Below are positions 5,809-11,531 of a DNA stretch of 14,092 nucleotides, piece after piece (within the stretch, counting starts at the first letter, position 1; every line of letters begins with the position of its first letter). Source of the DNA: an uncultured Sphingomonadaceae bacterium (lineage in GTDB: Bacteria; Pseudomonadota; Alphaproteobacteria; Sphingomonadales; Sphingomonadaceae); the NCBI GenBank assembly GCA_937996655.1, contig CALKUK010000004.1, forward strand, positions 1 through 14,092. The letters run 5' to 3'. The position numbers were made by a program, and so were the translations under genes. Below the pieces are notes generated by a model. It was not told the origin of the DNA and made no database searches. It was given only the letters and a program-made list of their open reading frames with translations.

Positions 5809-6294
5809 TTAAGATAGGGCTGTTGCCCCATACCACGCCATCAGCGCGGCGTCGGCTCGACCGTCATCCTTCTTGCGGGCAAAAAGGTGAGCGTAGGCGG
5901 GAAAAAGTTGAGTGGCTCGGAGACGAGCACCATCCTTGCCGCCACGGACGCCTGTAGTCTTCTGCCACGCCTGCGGGGTGACAATCGTCACTTCCATGCT
6001 GTAAGCGGCCAGGACGCCTTCAAGGATGCCTACGGAACGCCCGAACGCAAACATGGACGACACGCCTTGGCCTGGCATGGCGCCGACGCGCTCCAGCAGG
6101 ACACGACGGGTTTCGTCGTTCCGGGGTTTGAGGATTTGGGCGATGCCAAAGGCCGACAATTCGTTTTTCTTTTTGCCGCCGCGGATAAGTTCCATCACCG
6201 GCATGTCGGAGACGACAAGCGTGCCTTCTGTCGTGTCGAAAAAGGCGATAGCGCCTGACAGGCCAGGATCCAAGCCAATCCAGATGGTGCTCAT
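5809..6294 (-). CDS. RuvC-like Holliday junction resolvase
   Basis: A 161-residue protein with the RuvC/RNase H fold signature: IGLDPGLSGAI at 6-16 (first metal ligand Asp9), LLERVGAMPGQG at 66-77 (Glu69), VTPQAWQK at 105-112, and KKDDGRADAALMAW at 141-154 (Asp143/144 and Asp148). Length is close to cellular RuvC (about 173). The enzyme would cut four-way junctions left by phage recombination and replication, and may debranch DNA before packaging. Its ATG overlaps the stop of the upstream HTH gene by 4 nt, and AGGA lies 9 nt upstream. It forms an operon with the primase-helicase. This version is phage-type and solitary, without RuvA or RuvB. Confidence 0.9.
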   Translation of the reverse strand: MSTIWIGLDPGLSGAIAFFDTTEGTLVVSDMPVMELIRGGKKKNELSAFGIAQILKPRNDETRRVLLERVGAMPGQGVSSMFAFGRSVGILEGVLAAYSMEVTIVTPQAWQKTTGVRGGKDGARLRATQLFPAYAHLFARKKDDGRADAALMAWYGATALS

Positions 6295-6515
6295 ACGCTG
6301 GTGTCCTGATCGGTAACGGGCATAACGTAAAGGCGCTTTACGCCGATCGCATTCATGATGCGAGGACCAGGGCGTTTGATCCCGGCCAGCACCATCGACA
6401 AGAAGCCTTTTCTAATCCCCACGGCTTTGAAAAACGCTTCACGCCCGCCTGCGGCTTCGATAGCTTTGTTGAGAGGGACGAGAGGGTCAACCTCTCGATA
6501 CAATTGCTCGGTCAT
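6291..6515 (-). CDS. small HTH regulator, first gene of the leftward operon
   Basis: A 74-residue protein. Residues 18-60 (LNKAIEAAGGREAFFKAVGI, then a VLAGIKRPGPRIMNAIGV segment) follow the pattern of small phage YdaS/Cro-like helix-turn-helix proteins, in which AGG...FAxxxGV is the first HTH helix and xxVLxGxRxPGPxIxxALG ends the domain. It probably binds the divergent control region beside it and regulates its own operon (inference). AGGAGG lies 5-6 nt before the ATG at 6515; a GTG at 6521 overlaps that site and is rejected. It couples to the resolvase gene by ATGA. A distant likeness to the protein at 12154 is visible. Confidence 0.75.
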   Translation of the reverse strand: MTEQLYREVDPLVPLNKAIEAAGGREAFFKAVGIRKGFLSMVLAGIKRPGPRIMNAIGVKRLYVMPVTDQDTSV

Positions 6516-6543
6516 CAACACCTCCTGAGATTTCCGAGTGGTG

Positions 6544-6573
6544 AACCTAGAGGCGGGTGCCGGTCGATGTCAA
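6544..6573 (-). promoter_or_regulatory. leftward promoter for the HTH-resolvase-primase operon
   Basis: On the minus strand TTGACA (6573-6568) is a perfect -35 hexamer. An 18-nt spacer leads to TAGGTT (6549-6544), a weak -10. The leader to the ATG at 6515 would be about 20 nt and contains AGGAGG. The consensus -35 with a poor -10 is compatible with a regulated promoter. Confidence 0.5.
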
Positions 6574-6591
6574 CGCACGGTGATGACGATT

Positions 6592-6612
6592 TTTATGATC
6601 CTCGCGCATAAA
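6592..6612. promoter_or_regulatory. candidate operator in the divergent region
   Basis: TTTATG (6592-6597) and CATAAA (6607-6612) are inverted repeats separated by 9 bp. A further CGCATAA at 6629-6635 repeats the one at 6605-6611. The dyad lies between the leftward promoter and a weak rightward promoter (TTGCCG at 6618, 17 nt, TAAATG at 6641), where a repressor could control both directions. The neighbouring HTH protein is the obvious candidate binder. Confidence 0.4.
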
Positions 6613-6689
6613 CCGGCTTGCCGCGTGTCGCATAACGCGATAAATGATGGGGCACAGGCAGCGAGCCTGGAATTGTATGGAGATTGAAT

Positions 6690-6977
6690 ATGTCCGTTGA
6701 TCATCCTGCCTATCCGTCGCCCGCTGATTTGCGCGTCGAGAAACGCGTCGACATGCTTGTGCATGCGGTAGAGCAGATCAATCGTCAAGTTGCTGCCATT
6801 CTGGAGACGGCGCGTGCCGCGTTGCGTCAGTTGGATCTGACGGTGCCGTCGATGGCGTATGGGTATGATCTCAAGGATATGGACGATTTGCTTGCTGACA
6901 TCACGCCCGTGTTTTCCGACGAGCGCCGCCGTGAACTTGCCGACTGGGCTTCTGATCGTGTGCGGGATGGCTATTGA
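6690..6977 (+). CDS. hypothetical helical protein
   Basis: A 95-residue, mostly helical and acidic protein. Residues 14-50 (LRVEKRVDMLVHAVEQINRQ...) look like a long amphipathic helix, possibly coiled coil, followed by acidic helices (YDLKDMDDLLADITPVFSDE) and a basic end. No family recognised. GGAG (6679-6682) is 7 nt before the ATG; the in-frame TTG at 6684 is too close. A small hairpin (CAGGC/GCCTG, 6655-6669) lies in its leader. First gene rightward from the divergent region, followed at once by another small gene and the methyltransferase. Confidence 0.65.
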   Translation: MSVDHPAYPSPADLRVEKRVDMLVHAVEQINRQVAAILETARAALRQLDLTVPSMAYGYDLKDMDDLLADITPVFSDERRRELADWASDRVRDGY

Positions 6978-6978
6978 T

Positions 6979-7194
6979 ATGCAAACGATGGAAAAGCTGT
7001 CCCCGTGGATTTTTGTGCTCGGCGAAACTGACGGGCGCGTTTTTCGCACACGTCAGTTGGAAACGGCCTATCCCGAGTTTTGCGCGACGAGCGCGTTGTA
7101 TCTGCAGCAGTGGCGGGAATATGAGTGCGGGTTGACCGCGCATTTGATCCATTGCCCGGTGACGGAGGCCGATGGGCCTGGGATGGAATGGTGA
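6979..7194 (+). CDS. hypothetical protein upstream of the methyltransferase
   Basis: A 71-residue protein starting MQTMEKLSPWIFVLGETDGR. The middle (VFRTRQLETAYPEFCATSAL) resembles a short alpha-beta unit, and the C-terminus contains HLIHCPVTEADGPG. Two Cys and two His are present but not in a clear zinc pattern. Unknown function. ATG 6979 follows the previous stop by one base; ATG 6967, which would overlap that gene by 11 nt, is an alternative with a poorer ribosome site. Its stop shares one base with the methyltransferase start (TGATG), so the two are probably co-translated. Confidence 0.6.
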   Translation: MQTMEKLSPWIFVLGETDGRVFRTRQLETAYPEFCATSALYLQQWREYECGLTAHLIHCPVTEADGPGMEW

Positions 7195-8198
7195 TGAGCA
7201 AGTGGGCCTATTACAACGAGATTGACCCGTTTGCCGCTGCGTGGCTGCGCAAGCTGATTGAAGCTGGACATGTGGCTGATGGAGAAGTTGATGAGCGAGA
7301 TATCCGAGACGTCCACCCTGCCGACCTCCGGGGTTTTGCCCAGGTTCACATGTTCGCTGGCATCGGCGGTTGGTCGAGAGCCTTGCGCCTTGCAGATTGG
7401 GGCGACGACCGCCCCGTCTGGACAGGATCCTGCCCGTGCCAACCTTTCTCCCAGGCAGGCCGAGGCGGCGGGGTTGCTGACGAGCGGCACCTTTGGCCGC
7501 ATTTCCACCACCTCATCAACGAGTGCCGCCCTGGCCGCGTCTATGGTGAGCAGGTTTCAAGCCCAGACGGACTCGCTTGGTTCGACCTTGTACAAGCTGA
7601 TTTGGAAGGATCGGGTTACGCCGCAGCAGCACTTGATATCTGCGCGGCGAGCGTCGGTGCTCCGCACATCCGTCAACGGCTTTACTGGGTGGGTATCTCC
7701 GACAGCGATGGATGGCAGCCGCGGGAGTTTGCCGCCAAGAGCACACGACACGGGAATACCGTTGAGTCAGCAAGCGGTTTTGACTGGTTGGCCGTCGCCA
7801 ATGGCGGGGACGCCGTCTCAGAAAGGATACAACGAAGCGGGCAACAACGACAGCAACCGCAAGACAGTGGATTTAGCCGGTTGGGCCAGCCCGCAAAGCA
7901 GGGACCACAAGGGCAGCAGGACAGGCGATACGATGTATACGGACAGGGCCGGTCGTCCGTTGAACGAGCAAGCGGCAAATCTGTTGGATGGGTGGAAAAC
8001 GGAAGACGGCCCAGCCCGACGAACGGCTTTTGGGCAGATCCTGACTGGCTCTTCTGCCGGGATGGAAAGTGGAGGCCAGTTGAACCCGGCACATTCGTGC
8101 TGGCTTCAGGGTTTCCCAACAGAATGGGTCTCTTGCGGGGTTTCGGTAACGCGATCGTCCCGCCGCTCGCGGCAGAGTTCATAAAGGCGACGATGTGA
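7194..8198 (+). CDS. DNA (cytosine-5)-methyltransferase, phage orphan type
   Basis: A 334-residue C5-cytosine methyltransferase. Visible motifs are the SAM-binding FAGIGGWSRAL (54-64, motif I), GSCPCQPFSQAG (78-89, motif IV) with nucleophile Cys82, GEQVSS (118-123, motif VI ENV variant) with Glu119, QRLYWVG (161-167, motif VIII) and GFGNAIVPPLAAEFI (316-330, motif X). Residues 170-300, where the target-recognition domain should lie, are Gln/Ser/Arg/Gly-rich and poorly ordered in appearance, and this is where a second frame overlaps. The start at 7194 fits the TGATG junction and the family N-terminus (YYNEIDPFAAAWLR). No cognate endonuclease is adjacent, so protection of phage DNA from host restriction is the likely role. 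Confidence 0.92.
   Translation: MSKWAYYNEIDPFAAAWLRKLIEAGHVADGEVDERDIRDVHPADLRGFAQVHMFAGIGGWSRALRLADWGDDRPVWTGSCPCQPFSQAGRGGGVADERHLWPHFHHLINECRPGRVYGEQVSSPDGLAWFDLVQADLEGSGYAAAALDICAASVGAPHIRQRLYWVGISDSDGWQPREFAAKSTRHGNTVESASGFDWLAVANGGDAVSERIQRSGQQRQQPQDSGFSRLGQPAKQGPQGQQDRRYDVYGQGRSSVERASGKSVGWVENGRRPSPTNGFWADPDWLFCRDGKWRPVEPGTFVLASGFPNRMGLLRGFGNAIVPPLAAEFIKATM
7291..8184 (+). CDS. gene embedded in the +1 frame of the cytosine methyltransferase
   Basis: A 297-codon frame lying wholly inside the methyltransferase gene. Evidence that it is real: GGAG (7281-7284) sits 6 nt before ATG 7291. The product has internal repeats, with GWVSPTAMD (133-141), GWPSPMAG (166-173) and GWASPQSRD (197-205) about 31-33 residues apart, each followed by a segment containing Gln-x-Ala-x-L. 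An N-terminal LSPRQAEAAGLLTSGT (52-67) and a C-terminal GGQLNPAHSCWLQGFPTEW (261-279) look familiar from proteins annotated near phage methyltransferases; that is memory, not a search. The protein is Ser/Thr/Ala-rich, without membrane or catalytic motifs I can name. It could be an accessory to the methyltransferase or the product of overprinting. Confidence 0.6.
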   Translation: MSEISETSTLPTSGVLPRFTCSLASAVGREPCALQIGATTAPSGQDPARANLSPRQAEAAGLLTSGTFGRISTTSSTSAALAASMVSRFQAQTDSLGSTLYKLIWKDRVTPQQHLISARRASVLRTSVNGFTGWVSPTAMDGSRGSLPPRAHDTGIPLSQQAVLTGWPSPMAGTPSQKGYNEAGNNDSNRKTVDLAGWASPQSRDHKGSRTGDTMYTDRAGRPLNEQAANLLDGWKTEDGPARRTAFGQILTGSSAGMESGGQLNPAHSCWLQGFPTEWVSCGVSVTRSSRRSRQSS

Positions 8199-8740
8199 TG
8201 CTGTCGAAAAACAAAGGCTACGAGCGTTTTGACAACGACCTGTATGAAACGCCGGAATGGGCGTCGGAAGTGATTCTCCCGTTCATTCCCAGCCGCGTGC
8301 AGACGATTTGGGAACCGGCGTGTGGGTCCGGTCAAATGGTCGAGGTATTTCGCAAAAACGGGTACCTCGTTCGGGCGACGGACATCACGACGGGCAACGA
8401 TTTTATGCAACAAGCGCCCAGCGAGCACGCCGACGCGATCATCACAAACCCGCCTTACAACATCGCAGGGCCGTTCATCCGGCACGCTTTGGATATCGTA
8501 AAGCCAAACGGCTTTGTCGCCATGCTGTTGCGGTATGAGTTCGACGCAGCGTCATCGCGTGCTGATTTGTTTGCCAACAATCCTTACTTTGCGTTCAAGC
8601 TGGTGATGACGCAGCGGATACGGTGGATCGAAGGCACCAAAGGTCGGCCTAGCATTCACCACGCCTGGTTTGTTTGGGACAAGACGCATACAGGTCCTTG
8701 CAGCATGCGGTGGCATTTTAGGAAAAACATTGTCTCATGA
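8198..8740 (+). CDS. N6-adenine-type DNA methyltransferase (NPPY)
   Basis: A 180-residue Rossmann methyltransferase. IWEPACGSGQM (37-47) is the SAM-binding motif I, ATDITTG (60-66) follows strand 2, and IITNPPYN (81-88) is the catalytic motif of amino-methyltransferases, Asn84-Pro-Pro-Tyr87. The N-terminal FDNDLYETPEWA resembles phage methyltransferases that begin with a Y-TP motif. It is short, with no separate target-recognition domain, so specificity cannot be guessed; methylation of a non-DNA substrate is possible. It starts at ATG 8198, sharing a base with the cytosine methyltransferase stop, and its own stop overlaps the next ATG (ATGA). Confidence 0.82.
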   Translation: MLSKNKGYERFDNDLYETPEWASEVILPFIPSRVQTIWEPACGSGQMVEVFRKNGYLVRATDITTGNDFMQQAPSEHADAIITNPPYNIAGPFIRHALDIVKPNGFVAMLLRYEFDAASSRADLFANNPYFAFKLVMTQRIRWIEGTKGRPSIHHAWFVWDKTHTGPCSMRWHFRKNIVS

Positions 8741-9585
8741 AAAATCCGTTTTTCATTTCAGGCCCTGCCGTCATTAGTTTTAGCGGAGGGCGGACCAGTG
8801 CTTATATGCTGCATTGCATATTGCAAGCCCACAATGGCTTTCTCCCTCAAGACGTGATTGTTTTATTCCAAAACACAGGCAGGGAAATGCCTGCCACATT
8901 GGATTTTGTGCGCGATTGCGGCGCGAACTGGAATGTTCAAATCAAATGGCTTGAATACAGGTGGAAACCCGGTGGACCTTTTGTCGTCGAGGTTTCCCAC
9001 AACAGCGCTAGCAGAATGGGAGAGCCATTCGAACAGCTTTTGAAAGCCAGAAATGTGCTGCCTACGCCGCAACGCAGGTTTTGCACAAGCGAATTGAAGG
9101 TTTTGACCGCTAAACGGTTTATGAAAAACATGGGATGGAAAAATTGGACCAATGTAGTCGGTCTTAGGTTTGACGAACCGGGGCGTGTTGAACGGGCAAC
9201 GGATCCCGCCAAGAAATCCACCGACGCATGTTGGGACAATGTTGCTCCGTTGTTTGACGCCAAAATTGAAGAACATCACGTTTTGCATTTTTGGAAAAAT
9301 CAACCTTTTAATTTGAATTTGAAAGGAAGGTGGGAAGGAAATTGCGACGGGTGCTTTTTGAAAAACAGAGGCGCGATTTCACGCATGATGAAAGATTATC
9401 CAGAACGGATGGAATGGTGGGTCAAGGTTGAAGAGCAGGCAAAGGCCCGCAAAGGGACAAAATTTGGTTTTGTAAAAGACCGGGAAAGCTACGCGCAAAT
9501 GATGAGCGTGACGCAAAATCAAGGCGTTATGCCGTTTGATTTGGAAGACGCGATACCTTGCATCGACGCGGTTTGCGGCATATAA
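8737..9585 (+). CDS. PAPS-reductase-like PP-loop ATPase (phage type)
   Basis: A 282-residue protein of the adenine nucleotide alpha-hydrolase (N-type ATP pyrophosphatase) superfamily. ISFSGGRTSAYM (13-24) is the PP-loop; FQNTGREMPATLDFV (44-58) is the usual second motif. RRFCTSELK (113-121, Cys116), VVGLRFDEPGR (140-150) and EGNCDGCFLKN (200-210, Cys203 and Cys206) are typical of phage and DndC-related PAPS-reductase-like proteins; Cys116/203/206 plus Cys275 or Cys280 could bind an Fe-S cluster. True PAPS reduction is unlikely: the ECGLH active-site motif is not seen. ATP-dependent nucleotide or DNA/tRNA modification is a plausible role. The gene looks more AT-rich than its neighbours, which suggests separate acquisition. 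Confidence 0.8.
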   Translation: MKNPFFISGPAVISFSGGRTSAYMLHCILQAHNGFLPQDVIVLFQNTGREMPATLDFVRDCGANWNVQIKWLEYRWKPGGPFVVEVSHNSASRMGEPFEQLLKARNVLPTPQRRFCTSELKVLTAKRFMKNMGWKNWTNVVGLRFDEPGRVERATDPAKKSTDACWDNVAPLFDAKIEEHHVLHFWKNQPFNLNLKGRWEGNCDGCFLKNRGAISRMMKDYPERMEWWVKVEEQAKARKGTKFGFVKDRESYAQMMSVTQNQGVMPFDLEDAIPCIDAVCGI

Positions 9586-9593
9586 TCGTCGAT
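9558..9593 (+). promoter_or_regulatory. promoter with flanking dyad ahead of the nuclease gene
   Basis: TTGCAT (9558-9563), a 17-nt spacer and a perfect TATAAT (9581-9586) make a good promoter for the gene at 9616. The -10 box contains the stop codon of the preceding gene. ATCGACG (9562-9568) and CGTCGAT (9587-9593) are exact inverted repeats that bracket the -10, a position where a dimeric repressor would block RNA polymerase. Confidence 0.55.
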
Positions 9594-9615
9594 ACAGATA
9601 GTATGGAGATTGGAA

Positions 9616-10368
9616 GTGAATAACCCCTTTGCCGCGTATGGCATTGAGCATCTTTCGCCAAGCAGCTGCAACACGTTCTCAGCCAGCGCGGCGGCGTTTG
9701 TGATGCAGAAGTGTTTCAAAATTCACGTTCCGGTTGGCGCCGCCGCATTTCGTGGCACTGCCGTCGAGGACGGCATCATTCATGGTTTGCTGAACGAAGC
9801 GACCGTTGAAGAGTGCTTGCAAGTGACAACCAACACGTTCAACCGGTTGTCGGCGCTGACCTTGGATCCGAAAAAGGACAAGGAAGAAGGCTCGTTGCAC
9901 GACATGGTTCGGATGGGTTTGGCCGAGTTGAAGGACTACGGCAAGCCGTCGTCTGTGCAAGGTCGGGTGGAATACCGCGTTGAGGGTTTGGCTGTGCCGC
10001 TGATTGGCTTCTACGACGCCGAATGGGAACAGCACGGTGTGTTGACTGACATTAAGACAAGCCACGCTTTGCCGTCGAAGATCAAGACGGCACATGCGCG
10101 CCAGGTCGCGTTGTATCGTGCCGCCCGCGGTCACAACATGAGTGCGCGGGTGACGTATATCACGCCGAAGAAGTCGGCCACGTATGAACTGGAAAACGCC
10201 GAGCAGCACCTTCAGGCGCTGGTTCGGATTGCGATGAGCATTCAGAATTTCCTGGCCGACAGCCCCGACCCGCACGTCCTGGCGTCGAAGATCGCAGTCG
10301 ACACCGACAGTTTCTATTTCAACGACCCCATTGCTCGCCAGAAGGCTTTTGAGATCTGGGGTTACTGA
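9616..10368 (+). CDS. Cas4/RecB-like PD-(D/E)XK exonuclease
   Basis: A 250-residue phage nuclease of the PD-(D/E)XK superfamily. Residues 13-20 (LSPSSCNT) fit the N-terminal LSxSxxxxF signature. FRGTAVEDGI (45-54) carries the motif I Glu51; GFYDAEW (131-137) and LTDIKTSH (143-150) give Asp134, Asp145 and Lys147 of the catalytic core; HARQVALYRAA (160-170) is the RecB-type motif Gln163...Tyr167. It probably resects double-stranded ends for recombination, as lambda Exo or Cas4-like phage exonucleases do. The four-Cys Fe-S cluster of true Cas4 is not seen (Cys18, Cys33 and Cys67 only). GTG 9616 is chosen because GGAG (9605-9608) lies 7 nt upstream; TTG 9610 is too close. Partner: the gene at 10431. 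Confidence 0.85.
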   Translation: MNNPFAAYGIEHLSPSSCNTFSASAAAFVMQKCFKIHVPVGAAAFRGTAVEDGIIHGLLNEATVEECLQVTTNTFNRLSALTLDPKKDKEEGSLHDMVRMGLAELKDYGKPSSVQGRVEYRVEGLAVPLIGFYDAEWEQHGVLTDIKTSHALPSKIKTAHARQVALYRAARGHNMSARVTYITPKKSATYELENAEQHLQALVRIAMSIQNFLADSPDPHVLASKIAVDTDSFYFNDPIARQKAFEIWGY

Positions 10369-10373
10369 GCTTC

Positions 10374-10414
10374 GCCCGATGTGGGCAAGAGCAAGGGGCG
10401 GGCTAGATCGCCCC
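10374..10414 (+). other. paired hairpins in the nuclease/ssDNA-binding gene junction
   Basis: GCCC (10374-10377) pairs with GGGC (10383-10386), and GGGGCG (10395-10400) pairs with CGCCCC (10409-10414) around an 8-nt loop. Neither is followed by T residues. They lie in the 62-nt gap between the nuclease and the next gene, whose GGAG begins 6 nt later, so a role in mRNA processing or translation level is more likely than termination. Confidence 0.45.
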
Positions 10415-10430
10415 ACGATGGAGAAGACAA

Positions 10431-11105
10431 ATGGCTCTTAATCTTGGTTTTGACGGTGAAGACGGCGCTGGTTCTTTCCTGCCGTTCGTGAAGTTCGACA
10501 GCCGGTCGGGGCGCCTGTTTCGTCGCGACAAGCCGCAGGGCGGCGAGGCCGTCGACATCGACATCAGCCGTACGTTTAAGGCGGTGATTGATTTCGAGAA
10601 CATTGAGACCGGCTGGATCGATTTCATGACCGGCTCGGCTCCGGTCTACGCTGTGGTGCCGATTGGCATGCCGCGCCCGCCGAAGCCGACTGAGACGGCC
10701 AAGGTTGGCGTTCGGATGGTTGTGAAACTGTCAAAAGAGTGCGGTGGCGACATTCGGGAACTTTCGTCGAACGCTCGCGCTTTCGGTCGTGGCGTTGACG
10801 ATCTGCACAACTCCTACCTTGCCGGTCTGCGGGATAACGCCGGAAAGCTGCCCGTCGTCGTGCTCAAGGACACGGTGGCGGTGACGACCGGCGAAGGCGC
10901 GAAGAAGAGCACCAACTACGCTCCCGTCTTTGAGATCGTCGGCTGGACGGAGCGTCCCAAGGATCTGGTTCCGTCTTTGCGTGGCGTGACGGCACCGGCT
11001 GCCGCACCGGCTGCTGAGGCGCCTCGTCATGTGGCTTCGCCTGCGTCGACCGGGTCCAATCGTGTGTCTGCGCCTGTCGCAGCCAGCGAAGACGATTTCG
11101 GCTGA
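10431..11105 (+). CDS. probable phage ssDNA-binding / recombination partner protein
   Basis: A 224-residue protein. Residues 1-180 look like a compact beta-rich domain (SFLPFVKFDSRSGRLFRRD near the start; VPIGMPRPPKP and GVRMVVKLS in the middle; YAPVFEIVGW near the end). An Ala/Pro/Ser-rich linker follows (about 186-215) and then an acidic aromatic tip, SEDDFG. Domain plus flexible linker plus acidic tip is the architecture of ssDNA-binding proteins such as SSB, T7 gp2.5 and T4 gp32. It lies directly behind a recombination exonuclease, which fits an ssDNA-binding or annealing partner. I do not recognise the sequence family with certainty. GGAG (10420-10423) is 7 nt before the ATG. A terminator follows. 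Confidence 0.6.
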   Translation: MALNLGFDGEDGAGSFLPFVKFDSRSGRLFRRDKPQGGEAVDIDISRTFKAVIDFENIETGWIDFMTGSAPVYAVVPIGMPRPPKPTETAKVGVRMVVKLSKECGGDIRELSSNARAFGRGVDDLHNSYLAGLRDNAGKLPVVVLKDTVAVTTGEGAKKSTNYAPVFEIVGWTERPKDLVPSLRGVTAPAAAPAAEAPRHVASPASTGSNRVSAPVAASEDDFG

Positions 11106-11114
11106 GAACAACAC

Positions 11115-11143
11115 GGGGGAGGGCGAAAGCTCTCCTCCTTTTT
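11115..11143 (+). terminator. intrinsic terminator after the ssDNA-binding-like gene
   Basis: GGGGGAGGGC (11115-11124), a GAAA tetraloop and GCTCTCCTCC (11129-11138) form a 10-bp stem with two G-U pairs, followed by TTTTT (11139-11143). It starts 10 nt after the stop codon at 11105. The following gene therefore needs read-through or its own promoter. Confidence 0.88.
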
Positions 11144-11150
11144 CTAGGAT

Positions 11151-11468
11151 ATGAAATTGCGCCTTCTGTTTACGCTAAATATGCCGTCTGCTTCCAACAA
11201 CCTTGTCCATCAAGTGATTGCCGAATGCCCGATCAAATCCCTTGATGAGATCGCCAAGATCCTGTCGGAGCGCGATTTTATCGTGGTCAAGCAGCTCTAC
11301 AGGGTGAAAACCAAATGGATTGACCGCGGCGATATTGTGCTGAACACCGTGCATGTTGGCAAAGTGGCGCAATGGCTTGACAACGCCGAAGACGATGGAG
11401 TTTTTTCCAAAGACCGGCAATCGCATATTGCGAACCACTCGGGTGGGAGGTATGATCCTGATCGTTGA
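11151..11468 (+). CDS. small phage protein (NLVHQVI / GDIVLNTVHVGK)
   Basis: A 105-residue protein. The core, from Met11 onward, resembles small phage proteins of the layout MPSxxxNxxHxxI...P..SLDE(I/F)...L.E.DFIVVxQxYR...GDIxLNxxHIGKV: here MPSASNNLVHQVI, CPIKSLDEIAKILSERDFIVV and GDIVLNTVHVGKVAQW. It reads as an alpha-beta fold of unknown function, often located near replication genes. The start is uncertain: ATG 11151 has AGGA only 1-2 nt away, and ATG 11181 begins the conserved part but lacks a ribosome site. The last 25 residues (FSKDRQSHIANHSGGRYDP) look like an unstructured tail. It follows the terminator directly, so expression depends on read-through or an unseen promoter. Confidence 0.6.
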   Translation: MKLRLLFTLNMPSASNNLVHQVIAECPIKSLDEIAKILSERDFIVVKQLYRVKTKWIDRGDIVLNTVHVGKVAQWLDNAEDDGVFSKDRQSHIANHSGGRYDPDR

Positions 11469-11500
11469 TGCCTGATGTGGCTTCAATATTGAATTTTATA

Positions 11501-11513
11501 GCCGGTCCCCGGC
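11501..11513 (+). other. leader hairpin before the small-gene operon
   Basis: GCCGG (11501-11505) pairs with CCGGC (11509-11513) around TCC. The stem ends 8 nt before the GGAG of the gene at 11532. Upstream, TTGATG (11465) followed 16 nt later by TATTGA (11487) is only a weak promoter candidate. Similar leader stems precede 6690 and 10431. Confidence 0.35.
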
Positions 11514-11531
11514 AATTGGATGGAGATACAG

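Noticed and set aside
7682..8485. 267-codon minus-strand frame across both methyltransferases
   Set aside because: Antisense shadow: the product is Cys/Pro/Arg-rich without motifs, it crosses two supported genes, and no promoter or ribosome site is visible.
8737..9585. Genuine PAPS reductase for sulfate assimilation
   Set aside because: The catalytic ECGLH-type motif is missing and the context is DNA modification, not sulfur metabolism.
9616..10368. True Cas4 of a CRISPR system
   Set aside because: The Fe-S cysteine set is not present and no other cas gene or array is seen; phage exonuclease is the better reading.
10395..10414. Terminator after the nuclease gene
   Set aside because: The stem is GC-rich but has no following T run, and the partner gene starts 17 nt later with a good ribosome site.
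9679..10416. 245-codon minus-strand frame opposite the nuclease gene
   Set aside because: The plus-strand frame carries the full PD-(D/E)XK motif set; the antisense product shows only Arg/Gln/Val-rich sequence with no recognisable motif.
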